A stretch of 59,644 nt of DNA, taken from assembly GCA_016789755.1 (NCBI GenBank), contig JAEUQG010000284.1, positions 1 through 59,644 on the forward strand. Reading direction: 5' to 3'. The notes under the pieces are model-generated. The model ran no database searches. It was not told the origin of the DNA and saw nothing but the letters and a program-made list of their open reading frames with translations. This DNA comes from Bryobacterales bacterium (GTDB lineage Bacteria > Acidobacteriota > Terriglobia > Bryobacterales > Bryobacteraceae). Shown here piece after piece: positions 1 to 8,259 of the stretch (positions are counted from its first letter, which is position 1; every line of letters starts with the position of its first letter). The position numbers and the translations under genes were made by a program.

Positions 1-218
1 ATGGCCGCCACCGCTTCGGCCCCGCCGGGAGACCGCAGTTGTGCCCTGAGGGCCGCGGCATCGGCGGCGGGCAATGGCTCGCCGAGCATGTCGAGCGCCT
101 CCAGCAGACGCGTCACCTGTGCAGCCAGCGGCTGATGTTCCACATTAGCGATGACCGGTGGTTCCTGCGCGGAGAGCAGGCCGGTGAGAAGGAGAACGAA
201 TCCCAGTCGAAGTTTCAT
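1..218 (-). CDS. Secreted protein of unknown function, N-terminal part only
   Basis: The reading frame starts at ATG 216-218 on the minus strand, behind a good Shine-Dalgarno (GAGGTGG), and runs off the window edge. The first residues, MKLRLGFVLLLTGLLSAQ, form a clear signal peptide with an A-Q cleavage region, so the product is exported. The visible mature part is about 55 residues, helical and Ala/Leu/Glu-rich, with no motif that I recognise. It is divergent from the sulfatase gene at 285, with only 66 bases between the two starts. The family cannot be named from this fragment. Confidence 0.6.
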   Translation of the reverse strand, partial: MKLRLGFVLLLTGLLSAQEPPVIANVEHQPLAAQVTRLLEALDMLGEPLPAADAAALRAQLRSPGGAEAVAA

Positions 219-266
219 AGCGCCACCTCATGACAGGATATGCGAGAAACCTGCCGGAAGGGTGGA

Positions 267-275
267 TGCTATAAT
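267..275 (+). promoter_or_regulatory. Extended -10 promoter element before the sulfatase gene
   Basis: TGCTATAAT (TG at 267-268, TATAAT at 270-275) is a perfect extended -10 hexamer. It ends only 9 bases before the ATG at 285, so a start of transcription about 7 bases downstream would give an almost leaderless mRNA. No good -35 is visible, as is usual for extended -10 promoters. Confidence 0.45.
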
Positions 276-284
276 CCCGGCGGG

Positions 285-1685
285 ATGAAGAGCACACTGA
301 CAAGGCGAGCGCTGATGGCCGCATTGCCGATGGCGGCGGCACGGGCACAGGAACAGCGGCCGAACATTCTGCTGATGATGGCGGATAACTGGGCCTGGCC
401 GCATTGCGGCGCGGGAGGCGACCCGGCGGTAAAGACTCCGGCGTTCGACCAACTGGCGAAGGAGGGCGTTCTGTTCACGCATGCCTTTTCGCCGAATCCA
501 TCCTGCAGCCCGGCGCGGTCGTGGCTGCTCACCGGGCAGGAGACACACCGGTTGGGCACGGCCGCGAGTCTGTACGGGGCGTTGAGTAGCTCGTTTCCGA
601 CGTTCGTTTCCCTGCTTGAGGCGGCAGGGTACTTCGTCGGTCATGCTGGAAAGGGCTGGGGCCCGGGAAGACCGGCCGATGGAGGCTACGCACAGAATCC
701 CGCAGGCAAGCAGTATCCCACATTCAATGCATTTCTTCAGGCGCGGCCGAAAGACAAGCCGTTCCTGTTCTGGTTCAGCTCGCGGGATCCGCATGTGCCG
801 TGGACCGAGGGGGAGAAGTATCGCGCGGGGATTGACGCCGCGAAGATCCGCGTGCCTGCGCATCTGCCGGACGAGTCCGCCGTGCGCGAGGACATCCGTA
901 ACTACTATGCCGAGGTGCAGAACTTCGACACGGATTGCGCGGAACTGGTGGGCGCCGTCGACCGGTTGGGTGAATTGGACCGCACGATGGTGGTGATGAC
1001 CGGGGACAACGGCTGGCAGATGCCTCGCGGTCTGGCTGCCTGTTACGATTTGGGCGTTCGGGTCCCGCTGGCGATTCGCTATCCGAAGGCTTATCGTGCC
1101 GGCTCGAAACAGGATGCGTTCGTGATCCTGGGCGATCTTTGCCCTACATTTCTGGAGCTGGCCGGTGTGGCGATTCCGAAAGCGGTTACGGCGAAGAGCC
1201 TGTTGCGTCCGGCGCGCCGCGATGCGGTGTTTGTGGAACGCGAACGGCACGCTAACGTGCGGCGCGGCAACCTGGCGTATCCGGTGCGTGGCATCCGCAC
1301 CAAGGGATTTCTCTATTTGCGCAATCTTGAGCCGGACCGTTATCCGGCGGGCGATCCGGAGTTTTACTGGTCAGTGGGTGAGTTCGGGGATGTCGATGAA
1401 TCGCCGTCGAAGCGGTTGACAATGAGAGACTCCGGGTCCAAGTATTATGCGCTTTCATTCGGGAAACGCCCTGCCGAGGAGTTGTACGAACTGCGCACCG
1501 ATCCCGATCAGACACGCAATGTCGCCGGTGAACCGCGCCTTCAGAAGGCGAAGGCGGAACTGGCGGCGAGAGTGGATCAATGGATGAAGGACACCGCGGA
1601 CCCGCGGGCGGAAGGGCGCACGGACTTCTGGGATCAGGCGCCGTATGTTGGACCGAAATCGCGGCAGGGGCAGAAGAAGCAGTAA
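285..1685 (+). CDS. Sulfatase family hydrolase (formylglycine type), exported
   Basis: Alkaline-phosphatase-superfamily sulfatase, about 466 residues, that would hydrolyse sulfate esters, probably of polysaccharides or organic sulfates, outside the cytoplasm. The N-terminus (MKSTLTRRALMAALPM..) has a Tat/Sec-like basic and hydrophobic leader ending near ARAQ. Metal ligands sit in 'NILLMMADN'. The catalytic Cys is C74 in CSPAR, matching the C-x-P/A-x-R signature that formylglycine-generating enzyme modifies. A second metal site is suggested by 'VVMTGDNG'. I chose ATG 285 rather than the upstream ATG at 240 because it gives a leader peptide. The Oar receptor gene follows after 61 bases, so the two may be co-expressed for capture and degradation of one substrate. 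No maturation enzyme lies in the window. Confidence 0.9.
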   Translation: MKSTLTRRALMAALPMAAARAQEQRPNILLMMADNWAWPHCGAGGDPAVKTPAFDQLAKEGVLFTHAFSPNPSCSPARSWLLTGQETHRLGTAASLYGALSSSFPTFVSLLEAAGYFVGHAGKGWGPGRPADGGYAQNPAGKQYPTFNAFLQARPKDKPFLFWFSSRDPHVPWTEGEKYRAGIDAAKIRVPAHLPDESAVREDIRNYYAEVQNFDTDCAELVGAVDRLGELDRTMVVMTGDNGWQMPRGLAACYDLGVRVPLAIRYPKAYRAGSKQDAFVILGDLCPTFLELAGVAIPKAVTAKSLLRPARRDAVFVERERHANVRRGNLAYPVRGIRTKGFLYLRNLEPDRYPAGDPEFYWSVGEFGDVDESPSKRLTMRDSGSKYYALSFGKRPAEELYELRTDPDQTRNVAGEPRLQKAKAELAARVDQWMKDTADPRAEGRTDFWDQAPYVGPKSRQGQKKQ

Positions 1686-1746
1686 ATCGGTGTTATATAC
1701 TGGCCCCACACATCCGGGCGGAACTTCCGCCTCAGGGGGCAGATTC

Positions 1747-4700
1747 ATGAACACCATCCGATGCCTGGCGATGGCAACAGCGTTCGCCGTCTGCGCAACG
1801 GCGCAAACACAAACGGCAACCTTGCGCGGCACGGTGCAAGACAAAACGGGGGCCGTCGTTCCGGCGGCGGCAGTAACGTTGACCAACACGGAGCAGGGGC
1901 GGTCGTGGAAATCCTCCAGCAACGAAGAGGGCGTCTATGTATTCGTGCAGATCCCGCCGGGCAAGTACGCGCTGGCGGTGGAGGCAAACGGATTCAAGAA
2001 GTACCAGCGCACGGCGATGACGCTGGAGGTTGCACAGGTAGCTGCACTCGACGTGATGCTGGAGTTGGGCTCGCTGAGTGAGGTGGTGGAGGTGAGTACA
2101 CAGGTGCCGCTGCTCGAAACTGCGAGTTCGACGCTGGATGCCGTGGTGAACAGCAAGACCGCAGAGGCTCTGCCGTTAAACGGAAGGAACGTGCTGCAGT
2201 TGGTGGCGCTGACTCCCGGCATCAACTCGACGCGTTCCTACCGCGGTTCGACCACAGGCAACGGGTCGATTACATCGATGGCGTTTTCGGCCAATGGCGG
2301 GCGCGATGTGTCGAATGAGGTCATGCTGGACGGCTCACCGCAGGTAGTAATGGGTTACAACCAGCCCGCTTACGTGCCCACGCCGGACGCACTGCAGGAA
2401 TTCCGTGTACAGACAAACAGCCTGTCGGCGGAATATGGACGCACGGGCGGCGCGGTAGTGAATCTGGTACACCGTTCGGGGACGAAGGAGTTCCATGGCG
2501 TGTTGTACGAGTTTCTGCGTAACAACGCCTTCGACGCGAATGGATTTTTCAACAATCGCAATGGCAGGCCGAAGGCGCCGTTCCGCTATAACCAATTCGG
2601 GTTTACGCTCGGCGGGCCTCTGACCCCGTCGCGGCAGAACACGTTTTTCTTTGTGAGCTATGAGGGTTTGCGGACGGTGAGTCCGGGCTCTTCGGTTCTG
2701 TCGGTGCCGACGGCGGCGATGAAGCGCGGCAGTTTCACCGAAGCCGGTGCGGTGATTTACGATCCTGCCACGATTGCGGCAAACGGGACACGGCAGCCGT
2801 TTGCGGGCAACGCGATTCCTTCCGCGCGGTTCGATCCTGTGACGCAGAAGGTGTTGTCGTTTCTGCCTGACCCGAACGGAACGGGGGTCTCGAATAACTT
2901 CTTTTCGCAGGCGGGGTCGAAAGGGCGCGGGGACGATTTCTCGGTGAAGCTTGACCGGCGGATTTCGACGCGGCAGAACATTTATGGGCGCTTTTCCTGG
3001 AACACTGTGGACAACACGACGGCGGATCACTTCAATAATCCAGGGTCGCCGGATGCGGGAAATTCGGGAGCGCGGAACCGCAGCGCAACAGTGGATGATA
3101 CCTATCTGGTGAAGGGCTGGGTGCTGCACGGCAATCTCGGCTACGCCTATCACGCCAATCCGCGCGACAGCATCTCGAACGGGTTCGATTTGACCAGCTT
3201 AGGCTTGCCTGGTTCGTTTCGCGACCAGGCGCAGTTCGCTATGTTTCCGCGGGTGGAGCCTGCCGGCTTCACGTCGCTTGGCGGGAATGCGACGTGGATT
3301 ATCGGTAACAAGTTCGAGACCTATACGGGAATCGGCGATGCCACGCGGTTGTTCGGCGGGCACACGATCAAGACGGGCGGCGTGTACCGGATGAACCGTG
3401 TATCGAACTTCCGGCCGAACGCGCCGGCGGGGCTGTTTGTGTTCAACGAGGGTTGGACGCGGGAGACGTTCAACGGCAATCGGGGCGGAAACACGATCGC
3501 ATCGATGCTGCTGGGGTTGATGGCCTCGGGACGCATTCAGTATGAGCCGCAACCGGCATTGCAGGTGCTGTACGCGGGCGTTTATTTCCAGGACGATTGG
3601 CGCGTGAATAGCAGGCTGACGTTGAACATGGGGTTACGTTGGGATTCCGACCGGCCCTTGACGGAGCGCTTCGACCGCACCTCGTGGTTCGACTTCGACG
3701 CCACGTTGCCGATACAGGCGCCGGCGTTGGGGCCATTGCGCGGCGGATTGGTATTCGCCAATCGGAATGGAACTCCGCGTGGGCAAAAGGACCCCGACAA
3801 CAACAATTTCGCACCGCGATTCGGGTTTGCTTTGAAGCTGACCGATCGTTTTGTGGTGCGGTCGGGGTTTGGGATTTTCTATTCGCCGACCACTGGAATC
3901 GGGCCGAATTCGACAAACAGCGGGGGTATCAGCTACAACGCGGTGACGAACATTACGACTACGGTGGATGGCGGGCGGACACCCTTTACGACATTCGCCA
4001 ATCCGTTCCCGCAAGGCTACAACAAGGCCGCGAACGGATCGGAGGGGTTGTTGACCTTCATCGGCCAGACGATCAACGGTTCCGCGCGATTTGACCGTGT
4101 GCCGTATTCGGCGCAATGGAATCTGGACCTGCAGTACGAACTGCCGAACGAGATGTTGCTGGACGTCGCCTATGCGGGCAATTCGGGAGTGAAGTTGCTG
4201 GCGCAGGCGCAAGTGAATCAATTGCCGGATCAGTTTCTGTCCTTGGGGGACGATCTCAACCGTTCGGTGACGAATCCGTTTTTCGGCATCCTGCCGGCCA
4301 CCAGTGGCATCGGGCAGCGCACGACCACCGTGGGCCAACTGTTGCGTCCCTTCCCGCACCTGACGGGTTTGCAGCATACCTATGGCTCGATGTCGCATTC
4401 CAGCTATCATTCGCTGCAGGCGAAGTTCAGGAAGCGCTACCGTAACGGTCTGCAGATGCAGGCGGCTTACACGTGGGCGAAGATGCTGGACGACTTCTCT
4501 TCCGTGGGGGGATACGGCATCTCGTATCCAGGGTTTACCAACAACAATCAGCGACGGTGGGACAAAGCGCTGTCTTCGCTCGATGTGGCGCATCACCTGG
4601 CGGTGAACTTCCAGTACGATGTGCCGTTCCGCTCCCCATCGCGAGTGTTGCAGGCAATTGCCGGAAATTGGAGCCTGAACGGGATCTCCACGTTGCAGAG

Positions 4701-5124
4701 CGGACAACCGGTTTCGATCGTTTCGGCGGCCAACACGACGAATTCGTTCAACGGGACGCAACGCCCCAACAGCACCGGGATCACGAGCGAGACGCCGGGC
4801 GGGGCCAAGCAGCGGGTGGATAATTTCTTCAATCCGGCGGTGTTCTCCAATCCGGCGCGCTACACGTTCGGCAATGTCGGGCGCACTTTGCCGGACAATC
4901 GAGGGCCGGCGCTGCAGGTTTGGGATCTGTCGGTGCTGAAGCGGATTCCGATCCACGAGGCGCGGCTGTTGGAATTCCGCGCGGAGTTCTTCAATCTGCT
5001 GAACAACGTGAACTTCGTACTGCCGGATGGAGATTCAGCCACTTTTGGGCGGCCGCAATTCGGAACGCTGTTGGCCACCGAGCGGGCGAGGGTGATCCAA
5101 TTCGGGTTGAAGTTTCGGTATTGA
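1747..5124 (+). CDS. Oar-like TonB-dependent outer-membrane receptor with carboxypeptidase-regulatory domain
   Basis: An 1125-residue outer-membrane protein of the large acidobacterial TonB-receptor family. It has a signal peptide (MNTIRCLAMATAFAVCATAQ), then an Ig-like carboxypeptidase-regulatory domain (about residues 22-105, 'LRGTVQDKTGAVVPAA'). A plug domain follows (about 115-270, with 'LPLNGRNVLQLVALTPG', typical of Oar proteins), then a long beta-barrel ending in an aromatic residue (..GLKFRY*), the usual BAM insertion signal. ATG 1747 is preferred over the in-frame upstream codon at 1645, which lies inside the sulfatase gene. The family imports or binds large substrates. The ligand is unknown, but the adjacent sulfatase suggests a sulfated compound. 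Confidence 0.92.
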   Translation: MNTIRCLAMATAFAVCATAQTQTATLRGTVQDKTGAVVPAAAVTLTNTEQGRSWKSSSNEEGVYVFVQIPPGKYALAVEANGFKKYQRTAMTLEVAQVAALDVMLELGSLSEVVEVSTQVPLLETASSTLDAVVNSKTAEALPLNGRNVLQLVALTPGINSTRSYRGSTTGNGSITSMAFSANGGRDVSNEVMLDGSPQVVMGYNQPAYVPTPDALQEFRVQTNSLSAEYGRTGGAVVNLVHRSGTKEFHGVLYEFLRNNAFDANGFFNNRNGRPKAPFRYNQFGFTLGGPLTPSRQNTFFFVSYEGLRTVSPGSSVLSVPTAAMKRGSFTEAGAVIYDPATIAANGTRQPFAGNAIPSARFDPVTQKVLSFLPDPNGTGVSNNFFSQAGSKGRGDDFSVKLDRRISTRQNIYGRFSWNTVDNTTADHFNNPGSPDAGNSGARNRSATVDDTYLVKGWVLHGNLGYAYHANPRDSISNGFDLTSLGLPGSFRDQAQFAMFPRVEPAGFTSLGGNATWIIGNKFETYTGIGDATRLFGGHTIKTGGVYRMNRVSNFRPNAPAGLFVFNEGWTRETFNGNRGGNTIASMLLGLMASGRIQYEPQPALQVLYAGVYFQDDWRVNSRLTLNMGLRWDSDRPLTERFDRTSWFDFDATLPIQAPALGPLRGGLVFANRNGTPRGQKDPDNNNFAPRFGFALKLTDRFVVRSGFGIFYSPTTGIGPNSTNSGGISYNAVTNITTTVDGGRTPFTTFANPFPQGYNKAANGSEGLLTFIGQTINGSARFDRVPYSAQWNLDLQYELPNEMLLDVAYAGNSGVKLLAQAQVNQLPDQFLSLGDDLNRSVTNPFFGILPATSGIGQRTTTVGQLLRPFPHLTGLQHTYGSMSHSSYHSLQAKFRKRYRNGLQMQAAYTWAKMLDDFSSVGGYGISYPGFTNNNQRRWDKALSSLDVAHHLAVNFQYDVPFRSPSRVLQAIAGNWSLNGISTLQSGQPVSIVSAANTTNSFNGTQRPNSTGITSETPGGAKQRVDNFFNPAVFSNPARYTFGNVGRTLPDNRGPALQVWDLSVLKRIPIHEARLLEFRAEFFNLLNNVNFVLPDGDSATFGRPQFGTLLATERARVIQFGLKFRY

Positions 5125-5139
5125 AATGAGTCGGCTGGC

Positions 5140-6264
5140 TTAGTGCTTGCGAAGCTCTTCAACCACCGATTGGATGCCCTTGCGGCGTGCGAGATCGGAA
5201 AGGCGCTGCTCTTCGGGTGAAGGATGGAGGGTCTTCTTCAAACGGTCCAATTCGAGGGACTGACGCTGTGGGATCCACATGGAGCCATCGGCGAATTCGA
5301 CGTGATTGACAAAGCCGGTCATGGCGGTAATCGGGACAGGGGAGCCGTTGCGTTGCGTGAGTTTCAGAACGGCGTCCTGTTGGACGCGGGTGGTGGCGCC
5401 GGAAGCGAGATTCACGTCCGCGGGCACGGTGCCGGCGAAGAATTCGTCGCCGTCGCGGCTTTCGACTAGCCAGCCGATTTCGAGATACTTGACCGGCAGG
5501 CGGCTCTGGTTGCGGATTTCGAGTTCGGGGGAACGAGCTTCGGAATCACCGACACGGGCGGCGCCCTGAATGGCATGCACGGGTTCCCCCGGCATTCGTA
5601 GAAAAGCGAAACTCATGCGCGCGCCAGCGTCGGCCGAAGTGGTGCGTCCGCGGGCCACCTGCACGTTGAGCTTCGGCCGCTCGCTGAGGCGGGCCTGAAC
5701 TTCCGTAAGATGGCGGCGCAATCCCTCGGTCCCGGCATTGTCCAGCACGTTCTTGAGATACTTGCGGTCGCGGCGCGCCTCCAGTTCCCACATGGTCATG
5801 GAGCGGCGCGAGTTGAGCCGGTTCGGACCGTAGAAGCCGAGGTCATCGTACAGCACGCCGTCGAGGCTGATTTCCACCAACGCACCTTCGGAGGGGCTTT
5901 GCGGGCGCAGCAGCCGCAGATCGAGTTTGACGGGGAACGCTTCGCCGGGGCCAACATCCAGGCTGGGGACGGTCACCGAGGCCTTTCCGCCCGGCGCTGC
6001 TTCCTGCGCCAGCACCAGCAGGGAAACTCCCTTGATGCGCTGGCGGCCGATATTGCGCAGCGTCAGCGAAGTGCGCAGATCGAGCAAGATCGCGCTGCCG
6101 CGCGGCGTGGCGACGCTTTCGCCCCAATCGGCGGACAGCACGGCGAGCGGCGAATCGTCGGGGAGCGTGATGTGCATCATGCTGCGCGAGTTCAGCCGGT
6201 TGGGCTGCTGTCCTGACGCCGCCAGTGCGGCGGCGAGTGCGAGGATGGCAAGTTTACTGCGCAT
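5140..6264 (-). CDS. Secreted protein of unknown function with a repeated PNRLNSR motif
   Basis: A 374-residue protein with a signal peptide (MRSKLAILALAAALAASGQQ). The mature chain is mainly beta-rich, with stretches like those of periplasmic Ig-like proteins ('LTLRNIGRQRIKGVSLLVLA'). The motif PNRLNSR-SM occurs twice, at residues 21-29 and 147-156, and the DNA of the two copies is nearly identical. I do not recognise the family. It is the last gene of a minus-strand operon with an ECF sigma factor and an anti-sigma factor, and its start overlaps the anti-sigma gene by 11 bases. Its level is therefore probably tied to that sigma system, either as a sensed envelope component or as a co-regulator. 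Confidence 0.75.
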   Translation of the reverse strand: MRSKLAILALAAALAASGQQPNRLNSRSMMHITLPDDSPLAVLSADWGESVATPRGSAILLDLRTSLTLRNIGRQRIKGVSLLVLAQEAAPGGKASVTVPSLDVGPGEAFPVKLDLRLLRPQSPSEGALVEISLDGVLYDDLGFYGPNRLNSRRSMTMWELEARRDRKYLKNVLDNAGTEGLRRHLTEVQARLSERPKLNVQVARGRTTSADAGARMSFAFLRMPGEPVHAIQGAARVGDSEARSPELEIRNQSRLPVKYLEIGWLVESRDGDEFFAGTVPADVNLASGATTRVQQDAVLKLTQRNGSPVPITAMTGFVNHVEFADGSMWIPQRQSLELDRLKKTLHPSPEEQRLSDLARRKGIQSVVEELRKH

Positions 6265-6838
6265 AGACGTGATTGATGGTCACCTGACCGGAATCGCGAT
6301 CAACGTAGCGGGCGCGCACGGAATCGAGCGTGGCGGTGAAGGCGACATCCTGATCCTTGGGGTGCTTCAGGGTCAGAGTGTGTCCTTCTTCCTTCCATTC
6401 GAGACCGGACGAAGAGGTTTCCAGCAGAACGCCTCCGGTCTTGGGGGCGGGCTGCACTTGCACAAGATTCGTAGGGGTGACGGGCTGGGTGTGATTCGCG
6501 TACCAGGCCACAGCCACGACCAAAGCCGCGCCGGCCAAAACCGCGGCCGGTCGCCAGCCAGTCAATTCGGCGCTGCGCTCCTGCGCTGTGGCAACACACT
6601 CGCCCGCGGCCAAGCCGAGGTGGATATTGGCGCGCATCTCCGCGGAAAGCGCCTCCCAATCGAGGCTGGCAGGCAGTTCGCCGGCCAGATCGAGCAGCGC
6701 GGCGCGAGCTTCCACCAGTTCACTGTGCCGCGCACTGCATTGGGCGCAGGCACGCAAATGGCGGCGGAGGCGGAACCGGGCCCACAGACCGAGATCGCCG
6801 CCTGCGTAGAGCGCCAGATCTGTTTCGCTTGCGTGCAT
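6254..6838 (-). CDS. Putative anti-sigma factor (zinc-finger type, single-pass membrane)
   Basis: A 194-residue protein. The cytoplasmic N-terminus carries an H-x3-C-x2-C element (HLRACAQC, about residues 27-34), the core of the zf-HC2 anti-sigma domain. One membrane segment follows (about 94-112, 'AAVLAGAALVVAVAWYA'), then a periplasmic beta-rich C-terminal domain ('GLEWKEEGHTLTLKHP'). It lies 11 bases downstream of an ECF sigma gene, as is usual for cognate pairs, and should bind that sigma at the membrane until a periplasmic signal releases it. Its 3' end overlaps the next gene by 11 bases. The zinc site lacks an obvious upstream His/Cys partner in perfect register, so the zinc claim is moderate. 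Confidence 0.75.
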   Translation of the reverse strand: MHASETDLALYAGGDLGLWARFRLRRHLRACAQCSARHSELVEARAALLDLAGELPASLDWEALSAEMRANIHLGLAAGECVATAQERSAELTGWRPAAVLAGAALVVAVAWYANHTQPVTPTNLVQVQPAPKTGGVLLETSSSGLEWKEEGHTLTLKHPKDQDVAFTATLDSVRARYVDRDSGQVTINHVYAQ

Positions 6839-6849
6839 GATTCCCTTCT

Positions 6850-7422
6850 CTATGACTTCCTCTTCAGCAGGTACTTCTTGAATTTCGTGCGGGCGTTGGC
6901 GATATGGCTGCGCACGGTGGCTTTAGAACATTGCAGTTGGCGGGCCACCTCTTCGGCCGGAAGATCTTCGACATCGCGCAACAGCAACGCCACCCGTTCG
7001 CGCTCGGTGAGTACGGCGAGTCCGGCCTCGAGCCGTGTTTGGCGCTCCGCCCGCAGTACAATCCGTTCCGGGTTTTCTTCTTCCGGGGCAGCCACCGGCG
7101 CCATTTCGTCAAGGTCGCTGAAGCTGACCCGATTGTGGCGGCGCAAAAAATCGATGGCCGTGTTGGTGGCGATGCGGCTTAGCCAGTGCGCGGCTTTCTC
7201 CGGATCGCGCAATTGCTCCTGCCGCTGCAGTACCTTGATGAAAACTTCCTGGGTCAGGTCCTGGGCGTCGGCAACGTTGCCAACCACTCGGTAAACCAGC
7301 AGGAACACGCGGCGCATGTGATCGGCCACGAACTGATCGCGGAGTTCCTGTTCCCTGGCGGGAAGAGTTCCGGCGTCCGGGTGCGGCGTGTTCATACGGG
7401 ATACCGTCTTGGCGGCTGGCAT
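6850..7422 (-). CDS. ECF-type RNA polymerase sigma factor
   Basis: A 190-residue group-4 sigma-70 factor. Region 2 is seen at about residues 30-95 ('VYRVVGNVADAQDLTQEVF', 'IATNTAIDFLRR') and region 4 at about 130-185 ('LTERERVALLLRDVEDLPAEEVARQL', a helix-turn-helix, then 'TVRSHIANARTKFKKYL'). It would direct RNA polymerase to a small regulon, probably including its own operon. The ATG at 7422 has a GAGGTG ribosome site. The internal ATG at 7395 has none, so the longer form is preferred. Downstream are its probable anti-sigma and a secreted protein. The upstream gene (UPF0173) is divergent. Confidence 0.92.
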   Translation of the reverse strand: MPAAKTVSRMNTPHPDAGTLPAREQELRDQFVADHMRRVFLLVYRVVGNVADAQDLTQEVFIKVLQRQEQLRDPEKAAHWLSRIATNTAIDFLRRHNRVSFSDLDEMAPVAAPEEENPERIVLRAERQTRLEAGLAVLTERERVALLLRDVEDLPAEEVARQLQCSKATVRSHIANARTKFKKYLLKRKS

Positions 7423-7473
7423 GGCACCTCTATCAGCATTGACGGCGGACGGAAAGGGAACGTGCAGCCTAAT

Positions 7474-7513
7474 TTGATTCTACCGAAGAACATCTTTAGT
7501 ATGATCGGTAGAA
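7474..7513 (+). promoter_or_regulatory. Sigma-70 promoter inside a 9-bp inverted repeat (operator candidate)
   Basis: A -35 box TTGATT (7474-7479) and a -10 box TAGTAT (7497-7502) are separated by 17 bases, facing the UPF0173 gene at 7561. The arms TTCTACCGA (7478-7486) and TCGGTAGAA (7505-7513) are perfect reverse complements with an 18-base spacer that contains the -10 box. A dimeric repressor binding here would block transcription. The region is also the divergent spacer to the ECF sigma gene. Confidence 0.5.
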
Positions 7514-7560
7514 ACCGCGCCGGAGTGCATACGTTGCGCCAGGCGGCGGCAGGAGCCATC

Positions 7561-8259
7561 ATGCTACAAATCACCTGGTTGGGTCACGGCAGTTTTCATT
7601 TGCAGGGACCGGGCGGAGAGACACTGCTGATCGATCCATGGTTCGATAACCCCAAGTTTCCAAAAGACTTTACCATTGACCACGTGGGCGCCATTCTGAT
7701 TACGCACGGGCATTTCGATCATATCGCCTCGGTGCGGGCGCTGGCTGCGAAGTTCCACCCGCAGGTGGTGGCGATCTACGAAATCGCGACCTGGCTGGAA
7801 AGCAAGGGCGTGAAGAACACCATCGGGATGAACAAGGGTGGCACCGCTCAGGTGGGGAGTTTCGCTGTGACCATGACTCACGCGTTGCACTCCTCCTCCA
7901 TCAGCGACGATGACGGGCGCACGGTATATGCCGGCGAGGCGGCGGGGTACGTCCTCGGGTTGCCGGACGGCCGCCGGGCCTATTTCGCTGGCGACACGGC
8001 GGTTTTCGGCGACATGAAACTGATCGCCGATCTCTACCAGCCCGAATTGGCGTTTCTCCCCATCGGGGATTTGTACACGATGGGCCCTAAGGAGGCGGCG
8101 CTGGCCTGCCGCCTGGTGCGGGCCAAAAAGGTCATCCCTATGCATTGGGGTACGTTTCCTCCCCTCATCGGGCGGCCGGACCAACTGGCGGATCTGATCA
8201 GCGACTTGCCCGAAACATCGGTATGGCCCCTGGAACCCGGCATTTCCGTTTCCTGGTAG
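7561..8259 (+). CDS. UPF0173 family metal-dependent hydrolase
   Basis: A 232-residue metallo-beta-lactamase-fold protein of the UPF0173 (YtkL-like) family, cytoplasmic. It opens with 'ITWLGHGSFHL' and carries the metal-binding H-x-H-x-D-H signature in 'LITHGHFDHIASV'. Further expected ligands are in 'MTHALHSSS', 'YFAGDTAVF' and 'KVIPMHWGTFP'. The length fits the family (about 225-235). ATG 7561 begins exactly at the conserved N-terminus; the open frame further upstream is not used. The in vivo substrate of the family is not established. The next gene starts inside its last 37 bases. Confidence 0.9.
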   Translation: MLQITWLGHGSFHLQGPGGETLLIDPWFDNPKFPKDFTIDHVGAILITHGHFDHIASVRALAAKFHPQVVAIYEIATWLESKGVKNTIGMNKGGTAQVGSFAVTMTHALHSSSISDDDGRTVYAGEAAGYVLGLPDGRRAYFAGDTAVFGDMKLIADLYQPELAFLPIGDLYTMGPKEAALACRLVRAKKVIPMHWGTFPPLIGRPDQLADLISDLPETSVWPLEPGISVSW

